Assembly: GCA_018303655.1 (NCBI GenBank) | Contig: JAGVXT010000013.1 | Location: forward strand, 1-32,326 | Source of the DNA: Candidatus Woesearchaeota archaeon | GTDB lineage: Archaea > Nanobdellota > Nanobdellia > Woesearchaeales > GW2011-AR4 | Length of the DNA: 32,326 bases | Direction: 5' to 3' | In this document: positions 17,034 through 27,402 of the stretch, piece by piece | How positions within the stretch are numbered: position 1 is the stretch's first letter | How the letters are laid out: each line of letters opens with the position of its first letter | The notes under the pieces: model-generated | What the model saw: only the letters and a program-made list of their open reading frames with translations | Told to the model about the DNA's origin: nothing | Databases searched by the model: none | Translations under genes and position numbers: made by a program

Positions 17034-19574
17034 TTATTTAAATTTTTCTTTTATTTCCTCCATTTCCTTCAAAAATCTTTTAATGGTTTTATTTATATGC
17101 TCGGGCTGCGTCTTCAGTATTTTTGAAACCTCGTCAAGAACGCCCTTGCCTTCAAATTTTTTGAGGATTTTCAGTTCCAAATCATGCAGCTTTATGTCTT
17201 TTTTCTTTTCCATTGCTTTTTTTGCAAGCTTCCATTTCTCAAAAAGCTCATTAACCCTGGATGGCAAATGATAAATTTCAACATCCAATAATCTAGCAGC
17301 CTCCTCCAGAATTCCTGTTTCTGTTTTCTTCTCTTTTTGAGCAGCTTCTCCTGCTGTAAAATAAAGCCTTACAATCCCGTCGCTTATCTTTGCCGATTTC
17401 AGAATCTTTATTTCGCCAGCTTCGGAAGTGTTCTTCAAGTGAGTTCCTCCGCATGCCTCGACATCAACTCCATCAATGTTCACAATTCTCAATACTTTTC
17501 CGGGCACTGCCCCTCCCTGGTAAATTCCCATTCCGTAAGCCTGCTCTGCTTCTGTTCTTGGCAGGAAATTGCTGTGAACATCAATAGACTGCTTAACAAG
17601 CCTGTTTGCCTCCTTCTCAATTTTCTCAAGCTCTTCATCAGTAATGCTCTGGTAATGCGTCAAGTCAATTGTTGCGTAATCCACATCTTTCTTTGCACCG
17701 GCTTGATTTATATGGCTGCCCAAAACTTTTCTTGCAGCGGCATTTATTATGTGGGTTGATGTATGGTGCTTTGCCAACTGCAATCTTCTCTGCAGGTTAA
17801 TCTCGCATTCAACTTCCTGGCTTTCTTTTAGTTTCGGCTTTTCCTTCAGGACATGCACAATTACTCCGCCCTGCTTGAAAACATCAATTACTTCTTCCCC
17901 GTTTATTGCACCAACATCATGCAATTGCCCCCCGCTTGTAGGATAGAAATAAGTTTCATTCAATATGATTTTATTGTCAATAATTTTGATTATGTTGGCC
18001 TTGAATTTGTTTTTTGCGTAATCATTGTAGTACATTGCCTTTGTTTCCGGTACTCCTTCCAGATTCAATTTTTCCTCTCTTTTGGTTGCATGCTCCTGCT
18101 CCTGCTTTAAATGCAGCTCAGCAACCCTTGCATAGAAATTTTCAGGCACGCTGATTTTTTTATTAAGTTTTAATGATTCTTCCACTACAATCTCCGGCGT
18201 TATTCCGTAGCTGTCGTAGAGCAGCAGCAGTTTTTTATCATTAATGTCCTCCTTTACAAGCTTGGATATCATTGAATGTGTTTTTTGCTTTGTTGCCTCG
18301 TATTTTGATTTTTCAACTTCCAGTATTTTTTCAACTTCATCAAGGTTTTCGCCTAGTTCAGGAAACAAAGGCTTAAGGTATTCTGCATGCCATCTGCAGA
18401 CATCAGGCAAATAGATGTTCCATTTGTATTTGTCAATAAAAGACAATGCTCTCCTTAAGATTACCCTTAGGTTATAGCCTCCGCCGACATTGCTTGGCAA
18501 AGCGCCATCGCTCAAAGCAACAAGCAAGGCTCTTGAATGCTCTGCAACAGAATACAAGGCAGCCAATTCAAGTATAGTTTCCCTTAATTCCTTGACATCA
18601 GTTCCTACTTTGCCTGCTACATCTTTCCATACTTTGTCAATATCATCAACCTCGTCAACGTTCAAGTAAGATGAGTAAGGCAGAAATTTCTGCATCAAAT
18701 GCCCGTCAACCTTGACTCCTGTGATTTCATAAAGCTTTTTCACAACAGCTGGGAATGTGGTTTCATAGCTTGTTGACTTTCCTTGGGTGAACCATGCATT
18801 TCTCTCATGGCCCATTCCCATGTCAAGGACTTTCAAGTCAAGCTCTTTGTAGCCATTTGGAGTCTGCTCGAACATCATATAAACCTGATTTCCCAATTCT
18901 AAGCCGCGGGAAAAGTATTCCATGCACGGCCCGAAATTTCCTCCGCCTGCCCACGCGTCTTCATGGAACTTTATTTCTTCATTTGGCAAACCCAAGCCAA
19001 TCTTGAGCCAGTTATGGATGTCAGTAAAATATTTTGATTGGTTCCAGTCTTTTGGCTTCATGAAAGCATGCTGCCCGATCATGACAAAAGCGCAGTAATG
19101 GGCGCCTGTAATGCCTATATTGTCTATATCATTAAATCTTAAGCACATCTGAGGAACCACAAGGGGATTTGCAGGCGGCTCAACTGCTCCTGATACAACA
19201 TAAGGCTGGAAATCATAAATCGAAGCCTGCACAAAATCAGTGTCATCTCTCCAGCGAGCAACAACAGGGTATCTTTTAATCGGAGTGTATCCCCATTTCT
19301 TGAACAATTTAGAAAACTCATTCCAAACGCCAATATAATCTAGCTGCTTTTTTGCAGGCGTGTTGCCGATAAATCTGAAGCCGCCAGAGCAGGCAGGATT
19401 GCCGCAGGCATTGTCATCAGAAACGCTCCAATAGAAAGTGCCGCATTTTGTGCATTTTTTTCTTGAAAATCCCTCTTTCTTGAGAACAGAAGTTGCATAA
19501 TACTTGTCAGGCTCTTTCGAGGCTTTTGCCTTGAATTCTTTCTTGATTTCCTTGTCAGTGAGCATAATTGCCAA
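17034..19574 (-). CDS. alaS: Alanyl-tRNA synthetase, archaeal type
   Basis: AHYCAFVMIGQHAF, KHHTSTHIINAAARKVLGSHINQAGA editing domain, VEACGGTHL. Confidence 0.96.
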   Translation of the reverse strand: MAIMLTDKEIKKEFKAKASKEPDKYYATSVLKKEGFSRKKCTKCGTFYWSVSDDNACGNPACSGGFRFIGNTPAKKQLDYIGVWNEFSKLFKKWGYTPIKRYPVVARWRDDTDFVQASIYDFQPYVVSGAVEPPANPLVVPQMCLRFNDIDNIGITGAHYCAFVMIGQHAFMKPKDWNQSKYFTDIHNWLKIGLGLPNEEIKFHEDAWAGGGNFGPCMEYFSRGLELGNQVYMMFEQTPNGYKELDLKVLDMGMGHERNAWFTQGKSTSYETTFPAVVKKLYEITGVKVDGHLMQKFLPYSSYLNVDEVDDIDKVWKDVAGKVGTDVKELRETILELAALYSVAEHSRALLVALSDGALPSNVGGGYNLRVILRRALSFIDKYKWNIYLPDVCRWHAEYLKPLFPELGENLDEVEKILEVEKSKYEATKQKTHSMISKLVKEDINDKKLLLLYDSYGITPEIVVEESLKLNKKISVPENFYARVAELHLKQEQEHATKREEKLNLEGVPETKAMYYNDYAKNKFKANIIKIIDNKIILNETYFYPTSGGQLHDVGAINGEEVIDVFKQGGVIVHVLKEKPKLKESQEVECEINLQRRLQLAKHHTSTHIINAAARKVLGSHINQAGAKKDVDYATIDLTHYQSITDEELEKIEKEANRLVKQSIDVHSNFLPRTEAEQAYGMGIYQGGAVPGKVLRIVNIDGVDVEACGGTHLKNTSEAGEIKILKSAKISDGIVRLYFTAGEAAQKEKKTETGILEEAARLLDVEIYHLPSRVNELFEKWKLAKKAMEKKKDIKLHDLELKILKKFEGKGVLDEVSKILKTQPEHINKTIKRFLKEMEEIKEKFK

Positions 19575-19651
19575 ACAATAATAGCAATATTAAAAATTTA
19601 TTGTTTTTATGATGTCAAATAACAAAAATATAAATATCGGCAAAACAGGCC

Positions 19652-20293
19652 ATGATTATGCACTTCAAAGACAGGCATGAAGCAGGAATCAAGTTGGCAG
19701 AGCAGTTAAAAAAATACAAAGAGAATAAAGAAGTTATTGTATTAGCAATTCCAAGAGGGGGTGTTGAAGTTGGCTACGAAATTGCTAAATTCCTGAATGC
19801 AAGATTGGACATTATAGTAACTAAAAAGATCGGATTGCCTGGGAATGAGGAGTTTGCCATAGGCTCTGTCGGCCCGGATAAAAAAGTTGCACTTAACGAA
19901 GAAACAATAAGGATTTACAATGTTTCAGATGAATATATAAGCCGGCAAAAAAAGGAAATAAGCAAAGAGATAGAAAGAAGGTACAAGGCATACAGGGGGA
20001 AATACGAGCTGCAAAATTTAAAAAATAAAATTATTATTTTGACAGACGACGGAATTGCAACAGGATTTACAACAAAAGCGGCAATAACTTATATCAAATC
20101 CCAAAAGCCGAAAAAACTGGTCTTGGCTGTGCCTGTAGCTCCTGCGGATTTTGCAAGTGAAATAAAAAAAGAGGTTGAGCTTGTATGCATTCATTCAACA
20201 AATCTTTTCTTTTCAATAAGCCAGTTTTATGACAGCTTTCCGCAACTGGAAGATGAAGAGGTAAAAAAGTATCTGAAAGAAATAAACAAATAA
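19652..20293 (+). CDS. Phosphoribosyltransferase family protein
   Basis: AIPRGGVEVGYEIAKFL and PRPP loop ILTDDGIATGFT. Confidence 0.85.
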   Translation: MIMHFKDRHEAGIKLAEQLKKYKENKEVIVLAIPRGGVEVGYEIAKFLNARLDIIVTKKIGLPGNEEFAIGSVGPDKKVALNEETIRIYNVSDEYISRQKKEISKEIERRYKAYRGKYELQNLKNKIIILTDDGIATGFTTKAAITYIKSQKPKKLVLAVPVAPADFASEIKKEVELVCIHSTNLFFSISQFYDSFPQLEDEEVKKYLKEINK

Positions 20294-20295
20294 AG

Positions 20296-20562
20296 TCAGA
20301 TTTCCTTATAAACAATATCATGCTGCCGTACAGGCTCATTTACTTTCATTCCTATTGACTGCCCGGGCTCTGCAATCTGAATTTTGTCCTGTTCTATCTG
20401 CATAGAGCTTACTTTCTGCTTGAAATCGCTTGTATGCCCTTTTATATGTATTTCATCCCCAATCTTGATGCTACCGTCTGTGACATCAATCACCGCAACC
20501 CCTATTTTAGGGAAATAGTGCGTTACTTTTCCAACCTGCATTTCTTCCATAATTGCCCCCAA
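20296..20562 (-). CDS. Stand-alone EF-Tu domain-2-like protein
   Basis: VGKVTHYFPKIGVAVIDVTDGSIKIGDEIHIKG...GQSIGMKV. Confidence 0.75.
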   Translation of the reverse strand: MGAIMEEMQVGKVTHYFPKIGVAVIDVTDGSIKIGDEIHIKGHTSDFKQKVSSMQIEQDKIQIAEPGQSIGMKVNEPVRQHDIVYKEI

Positions 20563-20591
20563 GAAGCATTGAAATTTAAGAGTATTTAAAT

Positions 20592-21131
20592 TTAGCGGTG
20601 ACTGACTGGGGCAGAGGGCAAACCAACCGGAATTTGCTTCTGTGCCTTAACATATTCATAAAACCCACTAGCCTCCATCATTGATAATTTCAAATCTTCT
20701 TTAAACTTTCTTTTCGCAAAATTATTATTCCTTCTTGAGAATCTCATCTCATAATCAAACTTGCCAGTATCCCTAGCTGGCGTAATATCAAAAAAGCATA
20801 ACCATAAATTGTAACTTCCGTATGTTCTTCTTGCTCCGTTAGCACTAGGATAATCGCTTCTGAGAACAAGCGTTATCTCATCAGGAGGCATCATCCTTCC
20901 TTCATGCAATTCAATTCCTACGTGCAAGTTATCAAGCCTTCGATACGGATTTTGAGTAGATTTTTCTGTATAGTACCCACTTAACAACGCCCCGACTGAG
21001 TCAAATGCCTCTTTTTGCGCAATGCCTTCATCAAATTTTATAAGAACCCCTTTTCTGTTTGGGCTCATTTCTATTATTCTTATAATTCGAGTTGCTTCCG
21101 CAACTTTTCGCAAAACTATATCCTCCAGCAT
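20592..21131 (-). CDS. Hypothetical protein
   Basis: Long open frame; ORF start 21173 overlaps mdh, so internal start MLEDIVLRK is preferred. Confidence 0.55.
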   Translation of the reverse strand: MLEDIVLRKVAEATRIIRIIEMSPNRKGVLIKFDEGIAQKEAFDSVGALLSGYYTEKSTQNPYRRLDNLHVGIELHEGRMMPPDEITLVLRSDYPSANGARRTYGSYNLWLCFFDITPARDTGKFDYEMRFSRRNNNFAKRKFKEDLKLSMMEASGFYEYVKAQKQIPVGLPSAPVSHR

Positions 21132-21147
21132 TTCTTGCCACAAAATT

Positions 21148-22083
<936 letters not shown>

Positions 22084-22122
22084 TTAATGGATTTTTTAAT
22101 GGTTTTTAAATCTATTTAGAAA

Positions 22123-23496
22123 TCACCATTCAATATTATTAACAGCCCTCTGCACAACCTCGCTTAATGCAGGATGCACATGGACGGCATCGCTTATGGC
22201 ATCTGCTGCCAAGCCAGCCTTCATTGCAATAATAATTTCATGAATCAATGTTGATGCATCAGTCCCAAGGATATGGCAGCCTAAAATTTTTCTTGTTTTC
22301 CTGTCAGCAAAAATCCTGACAAATCCTTCTTTGTCCTGCAAAGCCAGGCCCATCCCTGATTTTATAAAATCATATCTGCCTGTTGCATAGCCAATTTTTT
22401 TATCTTTCAAGTCCTGCTCTCTTAACCCAACACCAGCCACTTGTGGGGATGAAAATATGGCATGCGGCATTGCATTGTAATCAACTTTGACCTTCTGGTT
22501 TAGCACGGCATTGCTGTAGGCATACTGGGCTTCCAGATTTGCGCTGTGCTTGAACATGTATTTTCCCGCTATATCGCCCAAAGCCCATGTGCTTTTTGCT
22601 GTTGTTTCCAAAAATTCATTTGTTTTGACAAACCCCTTGTCATCAGTTTCAACATTGCCTTTTTTAACATCCAAAATGTCTGTATTAGGAATCCTGCCTG
22701 TTGCAACAAGCAAAGCATCTGAAATTATATTTTTATTTTGTTTTTTCCCTTTAGCTGCAACAATGAAGTTTTTGCCTTTTTTTGAAAATTTCATTGCATC
22801 AAACTCCGTCAAAATATTGTATTTTTTCCTGAAAATATCGGTAAATTTTTGCGAGATTTCCGTGTCTTCAGCGGGTATTAACAATTTGCCCCTTTGCACA
22901 ATGTTAATTCTAGTGCCTAAAGACCCATAGAAATGGGCAAGTTCGGCAGCAATATACCCGCCACCTAAAATAGTCATTGTTTTTGGCTGCTTTTTCAACC
23001 GTAAAGCTTCGTCACTTGTGATGTAATCAACATCTTTTAATCCTTCAAGATTAGGAACAAAAGGCCTTGTCCCTGCCGCAATTACAACTTTGTTTCCTTT
23101 GATAGTTTCGCTTCCAATTTTTAATGTTCTTTCAGCAATAAATTTTGCTTCTGCCTTGAATAATGTTGTATTTTTATTCTCAATAATCGCTTCTTCAATT
23201 TCCTTTGCTTCTTTATCCACTATGTGGTATGCTCTGCTAGTTATTTTTTTAAAATCAATAGAAGAAATTTTCGAATTTATCCCAAATAGACAGGATTTCC
23301 TGATGGTTTCCGCAACATCCGCGCTTTCAATCAGAATCTTTGACGGGATGCATCCCCTGTTCAAACAAGTGCCACCCATCGGCCCTTTTTCCACGATTGC
23401 GACTTTCATTCCCATTTCAGCGGCTGCGGAAGAAATGTTCAATCCGGAGCCTGCCCCTATAACAATCAAGTCAAAAGTCTGCATTTTGATTGCCAT
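22123..23496 (-). CDS. lpdA: Dihydrolipoamide dehydrogenase-like flavoprotein disulfide reductase
   Basis: VIGAGSGLNIS, GGTCLNRGCIPSK redox disulfide, ALGDIAG, C-terminal HVHPALSEVV. Confidence 0.88.
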   Translation of the reverse strand: MAIKMQTFDLIVIGAGSGLNISSAAAEMGMKVAIVEKGPMGGTCLNRGCIPSKILIESADVAETIRKSCLFGINSKISSIDFKKITSRAYHIVDKEAKEIEEAIIENKNTTLFKAEAKFIAERTLKIGSETIKGNKVVIAAGTRPFVPNLEGLKDVDYITSDEALRLKKQPKTMTILGGGYIAAELAHFYGSLGTRINIVQRGKLLIPAEDTEISQKFTDIFRKKYNILTEFDAMKFSKKGKNFIVAAKGKKQNKNIISDALLVATGRIPNTDILDVKKGNVETDDKGFVKTNEFLETTAKSTWALGDIAGKYMFKHSANLEAQYAYSNAVLNQKVKVDYNAMPHAIFSSPQVAGVGLREQDLKDKKIGYATGRYDFIKSGMGLALQDKEGFVRIFADRKTRKILGCHILGTDASTLIHEIIIAMKAGLAADAISDAVHVHPALSEVVQRAVNNIEW

Positions 23497-23600
23497 TAAT
23501 CACATTATTTTTAAAGTTTTGGTTTGGGAGTTTCAAAAGCCAAACCGCAAAATTGGCAATATTTATAAACAAGGAATGGCTGAAGATGCGCATGGTTTGA

Positions 23601-24569
23601 ATGAGGGTTTTAAAGCAGAAAAAAAAGAGGCTATTTGAATTTCTGGGCAAATTAAAGCAGTCTTACGAGCTAATAGCCCCTGTCAGCAAGGACGTTGTCA
23701 GGTTTGAAAAAATTGATGATACTGGCGATATTTATCTTGAAAAGAATTCATACTTTCCCCTTAAGGAGTATTTTTTCAGGAAAGAGGAAGTCTTGTTCAA
23801 ATTCAACGGCAATAAAATTATTGTGCCGGCTCCTGAAGCTCCGGCAAGAGTGTTCTTTGGCATCAGAAAATGCGATTTGAATGCAATAAGTCACCAGGAC
23901 ATGGTGTTTATGAACCAAGTCAATGATCCTTATTACAGTTCTATGAGAAAAAACAGCTTTTTGCTCGGTTATCACTGCAACACTGCTCCCAGCCCATTCT
24001 GTTTCTGCGGCTCCTTGGAATTGGTGGATTATTCCGATTTGATGTTTTATGACAGGGGCGATTATCTGCTTGTTGAGATTGGCTCTGAAAAAGGAAAATT
24101 TTTAGCTGGCAAATTCAGAGAATTTTTTGTTGAAACCAATGCAGCAATAACACAAAAAGAAAAAATAATTCCTAGAGCAGACAGGCTTGACAAGAAGGAC
24201 ATTTCTCATCTTTACGACCATCCTGACTGGAAAAAGGGAGTTGATATCTGCTTGTCGTGCTCTGCTTGCACTGCCCTATGCCCGACGTGCTACTGCTTTG
24301 AGATTCATGACAATGTCGGCACAAAAAACCCAAAGGAAGGGGAGAGAAAGCGCAGCTGGAGCTCATGCCAGGTGCAGGAATTCACAAAAGTCGCAGGTGA
24401 GCATGTGTTCAGGAAAGAAAGGGAAGAAAGGTTCAAGCACAGAATTTATCATCAGCTTGACTATTTCAAGCAAAAAAATGGAATAAACCTTTGCGTTGGC
24501 TGCGGCAGGTGCATAGAGGCATGCCCCACAAGAATAGATTTTGTTGAGATTATTAACGAGATGAAATGA
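23601..24569 (+). CDS. hydB: Sulfhydrogenase beta subunit (4Fe-4S)
   Basis: FFGIRKCDLNAI, CLSCSACTALCPTCYC and CVGCGRCIEACP. Confidence 0.9.
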   Translation: MRVLKQKKKRLFEFLGKLKQSYELIAPVSKDVVRFEKIDDTGDIYLEKNSYFPLKEYFFRKEEVLFKFNGNKIIVPAPEAPARVFFGIRKCDLNAISHQDMVFMNQVNDPYYSSMRKNSFLLGYHCNTAPSPFCFCGSLELVDYSDLMFYDRGDYLLVEIGSEKGKFLAGKFREFFVETNAAITQKEKIIPRADRLDKKDISHLYDHPDWKKGVDICLSCSACTALCPTCYCFEIHDNVGTKNPKEGERKRSWSSCQVQEFTKVAGEHVFRKEREERFKHRIYHQLDYFKQKNGINLCVGCGRCIEACPTRIDFVEIINEMK

Positions 24570-25387
24570 AACAAAAACTAAAACAATTAGAAAACCCTTA
24601 CATCCCAAAACCATACAAAATCCTTGATTTCCATAGGGAAACCTTTGACACGTTTACTTTAACAGTTAATATGAAAACAAGCCATGAGCCTGGGCAGTTT
24701 GTCCAAGTTTCAGTGCCGGGCTTTGGAGAAGCTCCTATTTCAATCTGCTCCGACTCAAAGGATTTCATTGAATTAAACATAAGGGAAGTCGGAAATGTGA
24801 CAAGGGCGCTTGCCAAGCTGAGAAAAGGCGATAAACTGCTTGTCAGAGGGCCTTATGGAAAAGGCTATCCGATGCAGCATATTAAGGGCAATAACATAAT
24901 TATGATAGGCGGCGGCTGCGGCGTTGCGCCATTGAAAGGGGCAATAGGCTATATAGAAAATCATAGAGCTGACTTCAATGATGTCCTGCTGTACTTAGGA
25001 TATAGGTCTCCGGATGATATAATCTTCAAAAGGGAAATGGAAAGGTGGAAAAAGGAATACCACATAAAGGTAACTGTTGACAAGAATGCACATGGCAAGT
25101 TCTGCTACGATGCAAAAGAAGGCTTCATTACTGATGCGCTTAAAGCGTCGAGCTTCACAAATGAAAACAAAGTTGTGTTCATTTGCGGCCCTCCAATTAT
25201 GATGAAGGGCGCAATTGACATACTAAAGCAAAAAGGATTCCACGATGACCAGATTTTTATCAGTGCAGAAAGATTGATGTACTGCGCGCTTGGGATATGC
25301 TGCCACTGCATGATAAGAGGAAAGTTCACTTGCATTGACGGGCCTGTCTTCAGGTATGATGAGGTAAAAGATTTTAAGAATGATTGA
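24566..25387 (+). CDS. hydG: Sulfhydrogenase gamma subunit (FAD/NAD(P)-binding, 2Fe-2S)
   Basis: EPGQFVQVSVPGFGEAPISIC, MIGGGCGVAPLKGAI, C-terminal CALGICCHCMIRGKFTCIDGPVF. Confidence 0.92.
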   Translation: MKQKLKQLENPYIPKPYKILDFHRETFDTFTLTVNMKTSHEPGQFVQVSVPGFGEAPISICSDSKDFIELNIREVGNVTRALAKLRKGDKLLVRGPYGKGYPMQHIKGNNIIMIGGGCGVAPLKGAIGYIENHRADFNDVLLYLGYRSPDDIIFKREMERWKKEYHIKVTVDKNAHGKFCYDAKEGFITDALKASSFTNENKVVFICGPPIMMKGAIDILKQKGFHDDQIFISAERLMYCALGICCHCMIRGKFTCIDGPVFRYDEVKDFKND

Positions 25388-25424
25388 AATGAAAAAAACC
25401 GAATCCAGAAAACATTTTCAATGG

Positions 25425-25754
25425 CTAAAATAAATCGTTAACTTTAGACTTTAACAAATCAATTAATTCAGGCTGGTTATAATGGTAAACATCAGGAATA
25501 TCAAGAGAAAGGATACGCTTTTGCATATAGTGCTTGGGAAAGCGTTTGGCTATCTCGGCCCTTTGGGATTGCTCCATGACTATAACTACATTAGCCCAAT
25601 TAAGCTGTTTTTCAGTTACTGGGTTTTCATTATAAAGGCCAGCAGACTTGGTATTAAATCTGCCTTTAAAAGCTTCTTCAGCTGTTTTGCTCCTGTTCTG
25701 GTTCTGGTTGCAGACGAAAAGTACATTCATAGTCTTATGATTGGAAAAGCGCAT
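25425..25754 (-). CDS. Low-molecular-weight tyrosine phosphatase-like protein
   Basis: NVLFVCNQNQNRS (CX5R). Confidence 0.75.
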   Translation of the reverse strand: MRFSNHKTMNVLFVCNQNQNRSKTAEEAFKGRFNTKSAGLYNENPVTEKQLNWANVVIVMEQSQRAEIAKRFPKHYMQKRILSLDIPDVYHYNQPELIDLLKSKVNDLF

Positions 25755-25792
25755 AATTTAAATGTTTCTGTTAAAGTAGTGGATAGGGTACA

Positions 25793-26410
25793 ATGAGCAA
25801 AATAATTGATTTTTTCAGGGAGAATTGGATTGGAGGGGTAGTAGGAGGGGTACCATTATTACTGATCTCGTGGCCAATTCTTTTAGATTTTTGGTTTCCT
25901 CTAATCCCGGCGCTTCTTTTGGGTATGACTTTAGGAGCATTCATTAATAAATCTGCAAGAAGTGGCAAATATCTTTATGTCACTCTTGCCGTGCCTCTTT
26001 ATTTGGCGGTGTTACTATTCATGATTGCGCCCTATGGTGTTATAGAACTTCCCGTTGATTTACCATACAGGTGTAATTTTGAAAAGGGTTTGCAATGTTT
26101 AGAATATGAAATATCCAAGGACAGGGGAATTACGTTTACTGTGAGAAATAATTATAATGACACTATTTTATTGAATTCTGTGACATTCAAGAATTTAATC
26201 TCCAATGAAATTGTATCTTGCTTGAATCAACCATCTTTTCCCATGCAACTTAGGAAAATTGAATCAGTTTCAATTTCATCTAAAGAATGTTCCCTTTCTA
26301 ATGAACCAAAGGATAAAATAGGTTTGTCGATAGAATTGAATTATTTAATTGGTAATTCACTGGAGGAACAAGTTGCTCACGGAGAAATATTCACTTCCGT
26401 TGGAAAATAA
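25793..26410 (+). CDS. Membrane-anchored hypothetical protein with GLxCxxY C-terminal domain
   Basis: Hydrophobic N-terminal segments; CNFEKGLQCLEYEISKDRGITFTVRNNYND. Confidence 0.6.
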   Translation: MSKIIDFFRENWIGGVVGGVPLLLISWPILLDFWFPLIPALLLGMTLGAFINKSARSGKYLYVTLAVPLYLAVLLFMIAPYGVIELPVDLPYRCNFEKGLQCLEYEISKDRGITFTVRNNYNDTILLNSVTFKNLISNEIVSCLNQPSFPMQLRKIESVSISSKECSLSNEPKDKIGLSIELNYLIGNSLEEQVAHGEIFTSVGK

Positions 26411-26414
26411 AAAA

Positions 26415-27197
26415 ATGCCGAAACCAAAACTCAAATTAGGATTTTACGGAATAACAGGATGCGCAGGCTGCTTATTGTCGGTCATATTCAACGAGGATGA
26501 AATTCTTGATTTAATTCAATTAGTTGACCTGAAGGCATTCCCATTCATAAAGGAAGTAAATCCGGACGAGCAGTTCGATTACGTGTTTATGGAAGGATTG
26601 GTGGCTGACAAAGGTGATTTGGAGGAGCTTGAAAAGCTCAGGCAAAACACAAGATACATTGTGTCATTGGGGGCATGCGCATGCACTGGCTGCGTGCCTG
26701 CATACAGGCAATTTACCCTAAAGGAAAATTACGAGCATTTGTTGTATCGGAAGCAAAAAGAAGTTGAAGACATCCAGCCAACTCCGATAGACGCGCATGT
26801 CAAAGTGGACTATTACATCCCGGGCTGCCCTCCTGACAAAAGGGAAATTGTAACGTTCATAAAAAACATAGCGATAGGCAAAGAGCCAAAGCCGTATGAA
26901 AATCCCGTATGCGTTGAATGCAGGAAAAACGGCAACCAATGCCTGCTTGATTTGGGAAAGCCGTGCCTTGGCCCCATCACCGCCGGCGGGTGCAACTCTG
27001 TATGCATTAACGGCAATTTTGAATGCTGGGGCTGCAGAGGGCCAACAAAAGACATGAATTTGCCATTGATGATAAAAATTTTGAAGGAGAAAGGATTCGA
27101 CGACAAGTTCATACAGGACAGGATGAGGACTTTTGCAGGATTAAAGCTGCCGATGCTTGAGCAATTTTTTAATGTTAAGGTCAATGTAAAATGCTAA
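26415..27197 (+). CDS. hydD: [NiFe] hydrogenase small (delta) subunit
   Basis: GITGCAGCLLS, GACACTGCVP, PGCPPDK, CVEC, CLLDLGKPCLGPITAGGCNSVC; start re-assigned from 26349 to 26415. Confidence 0.93.
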   Translation: MPKPKLKLGFYGITGCAGCLLSVIFNEDEILDLIQLVDLKAFPFIKEVNPDEQFDYVFMEGLVADKGDLEELEKLRQNTRYIVSLGACACTGCVPAYRQFTLKENYEHLLYRKQKEVEDIQPTPIDAHVKVDYYIPGCPPDKREIVTFIKNIAIGKEPKPYENPVCVECRKNGNQCLLDLGKPCLGPITAGGCNSVCINGNFECWGCRGPTKDMNLPLMIKILKEKGFDDKFIQDRMRTFAGLKLPMLEQFFNVKVNVKC

Positions 27198-27210
27198 TAT
27201 TAAAAAATTC

Positions 27211-27368
27211 AATCCGTCCCTTTGGGACATTAGCCAGTGCTTGGCTTTGCTGTCTGCCACACGCAAAGCCTCGCAGATTTATTCATTATTTCAATGAATT
27301 CCTTCGAGGCGAAAATTCAATGGCAGTAGAATTTTCGCCGAGTGAATCTTATGTCCGAAGGACGGATT
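27211..27368. repeat. MITE-like multibranched palindromic element
   Basis: Terminal AATCCGTC/GACGGATT plus GACAT/ATGTC; internal hairpins GGCTTTGC/GCAAAGCC, ATTCATT/AATGAAT, GGCGAAAATTC/GAATTTTCGCC; flanked by ATTAAAAAATT at 27199-27209 and 27366-27376. Confidence 0.6.
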
Positions 27369-27402
27369 AAAAAATTAAAAGTTAAATAGGCAAAAACTGA
27401 AA

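Noticed and set aside
17083-18110. Plus-strand ORFs inside the alaS region
   Set aside because: Antisense to a complete, motif-rich AlaRS frame.
22123-23496. Pyruvate dehydrogenase complex locus
   Set aside because: Only the E3-like flavoprotein is present; no E1/E2 components in the window, so no complex can be claimed.
26349-26414. N-terminal extension of the hydrogenase small-subunit ORF
   Set aside because: Overlaps the preceding gene and lacks homology features; the MPKPKLKLGFYGITGCAGC start at 26415 is typical.
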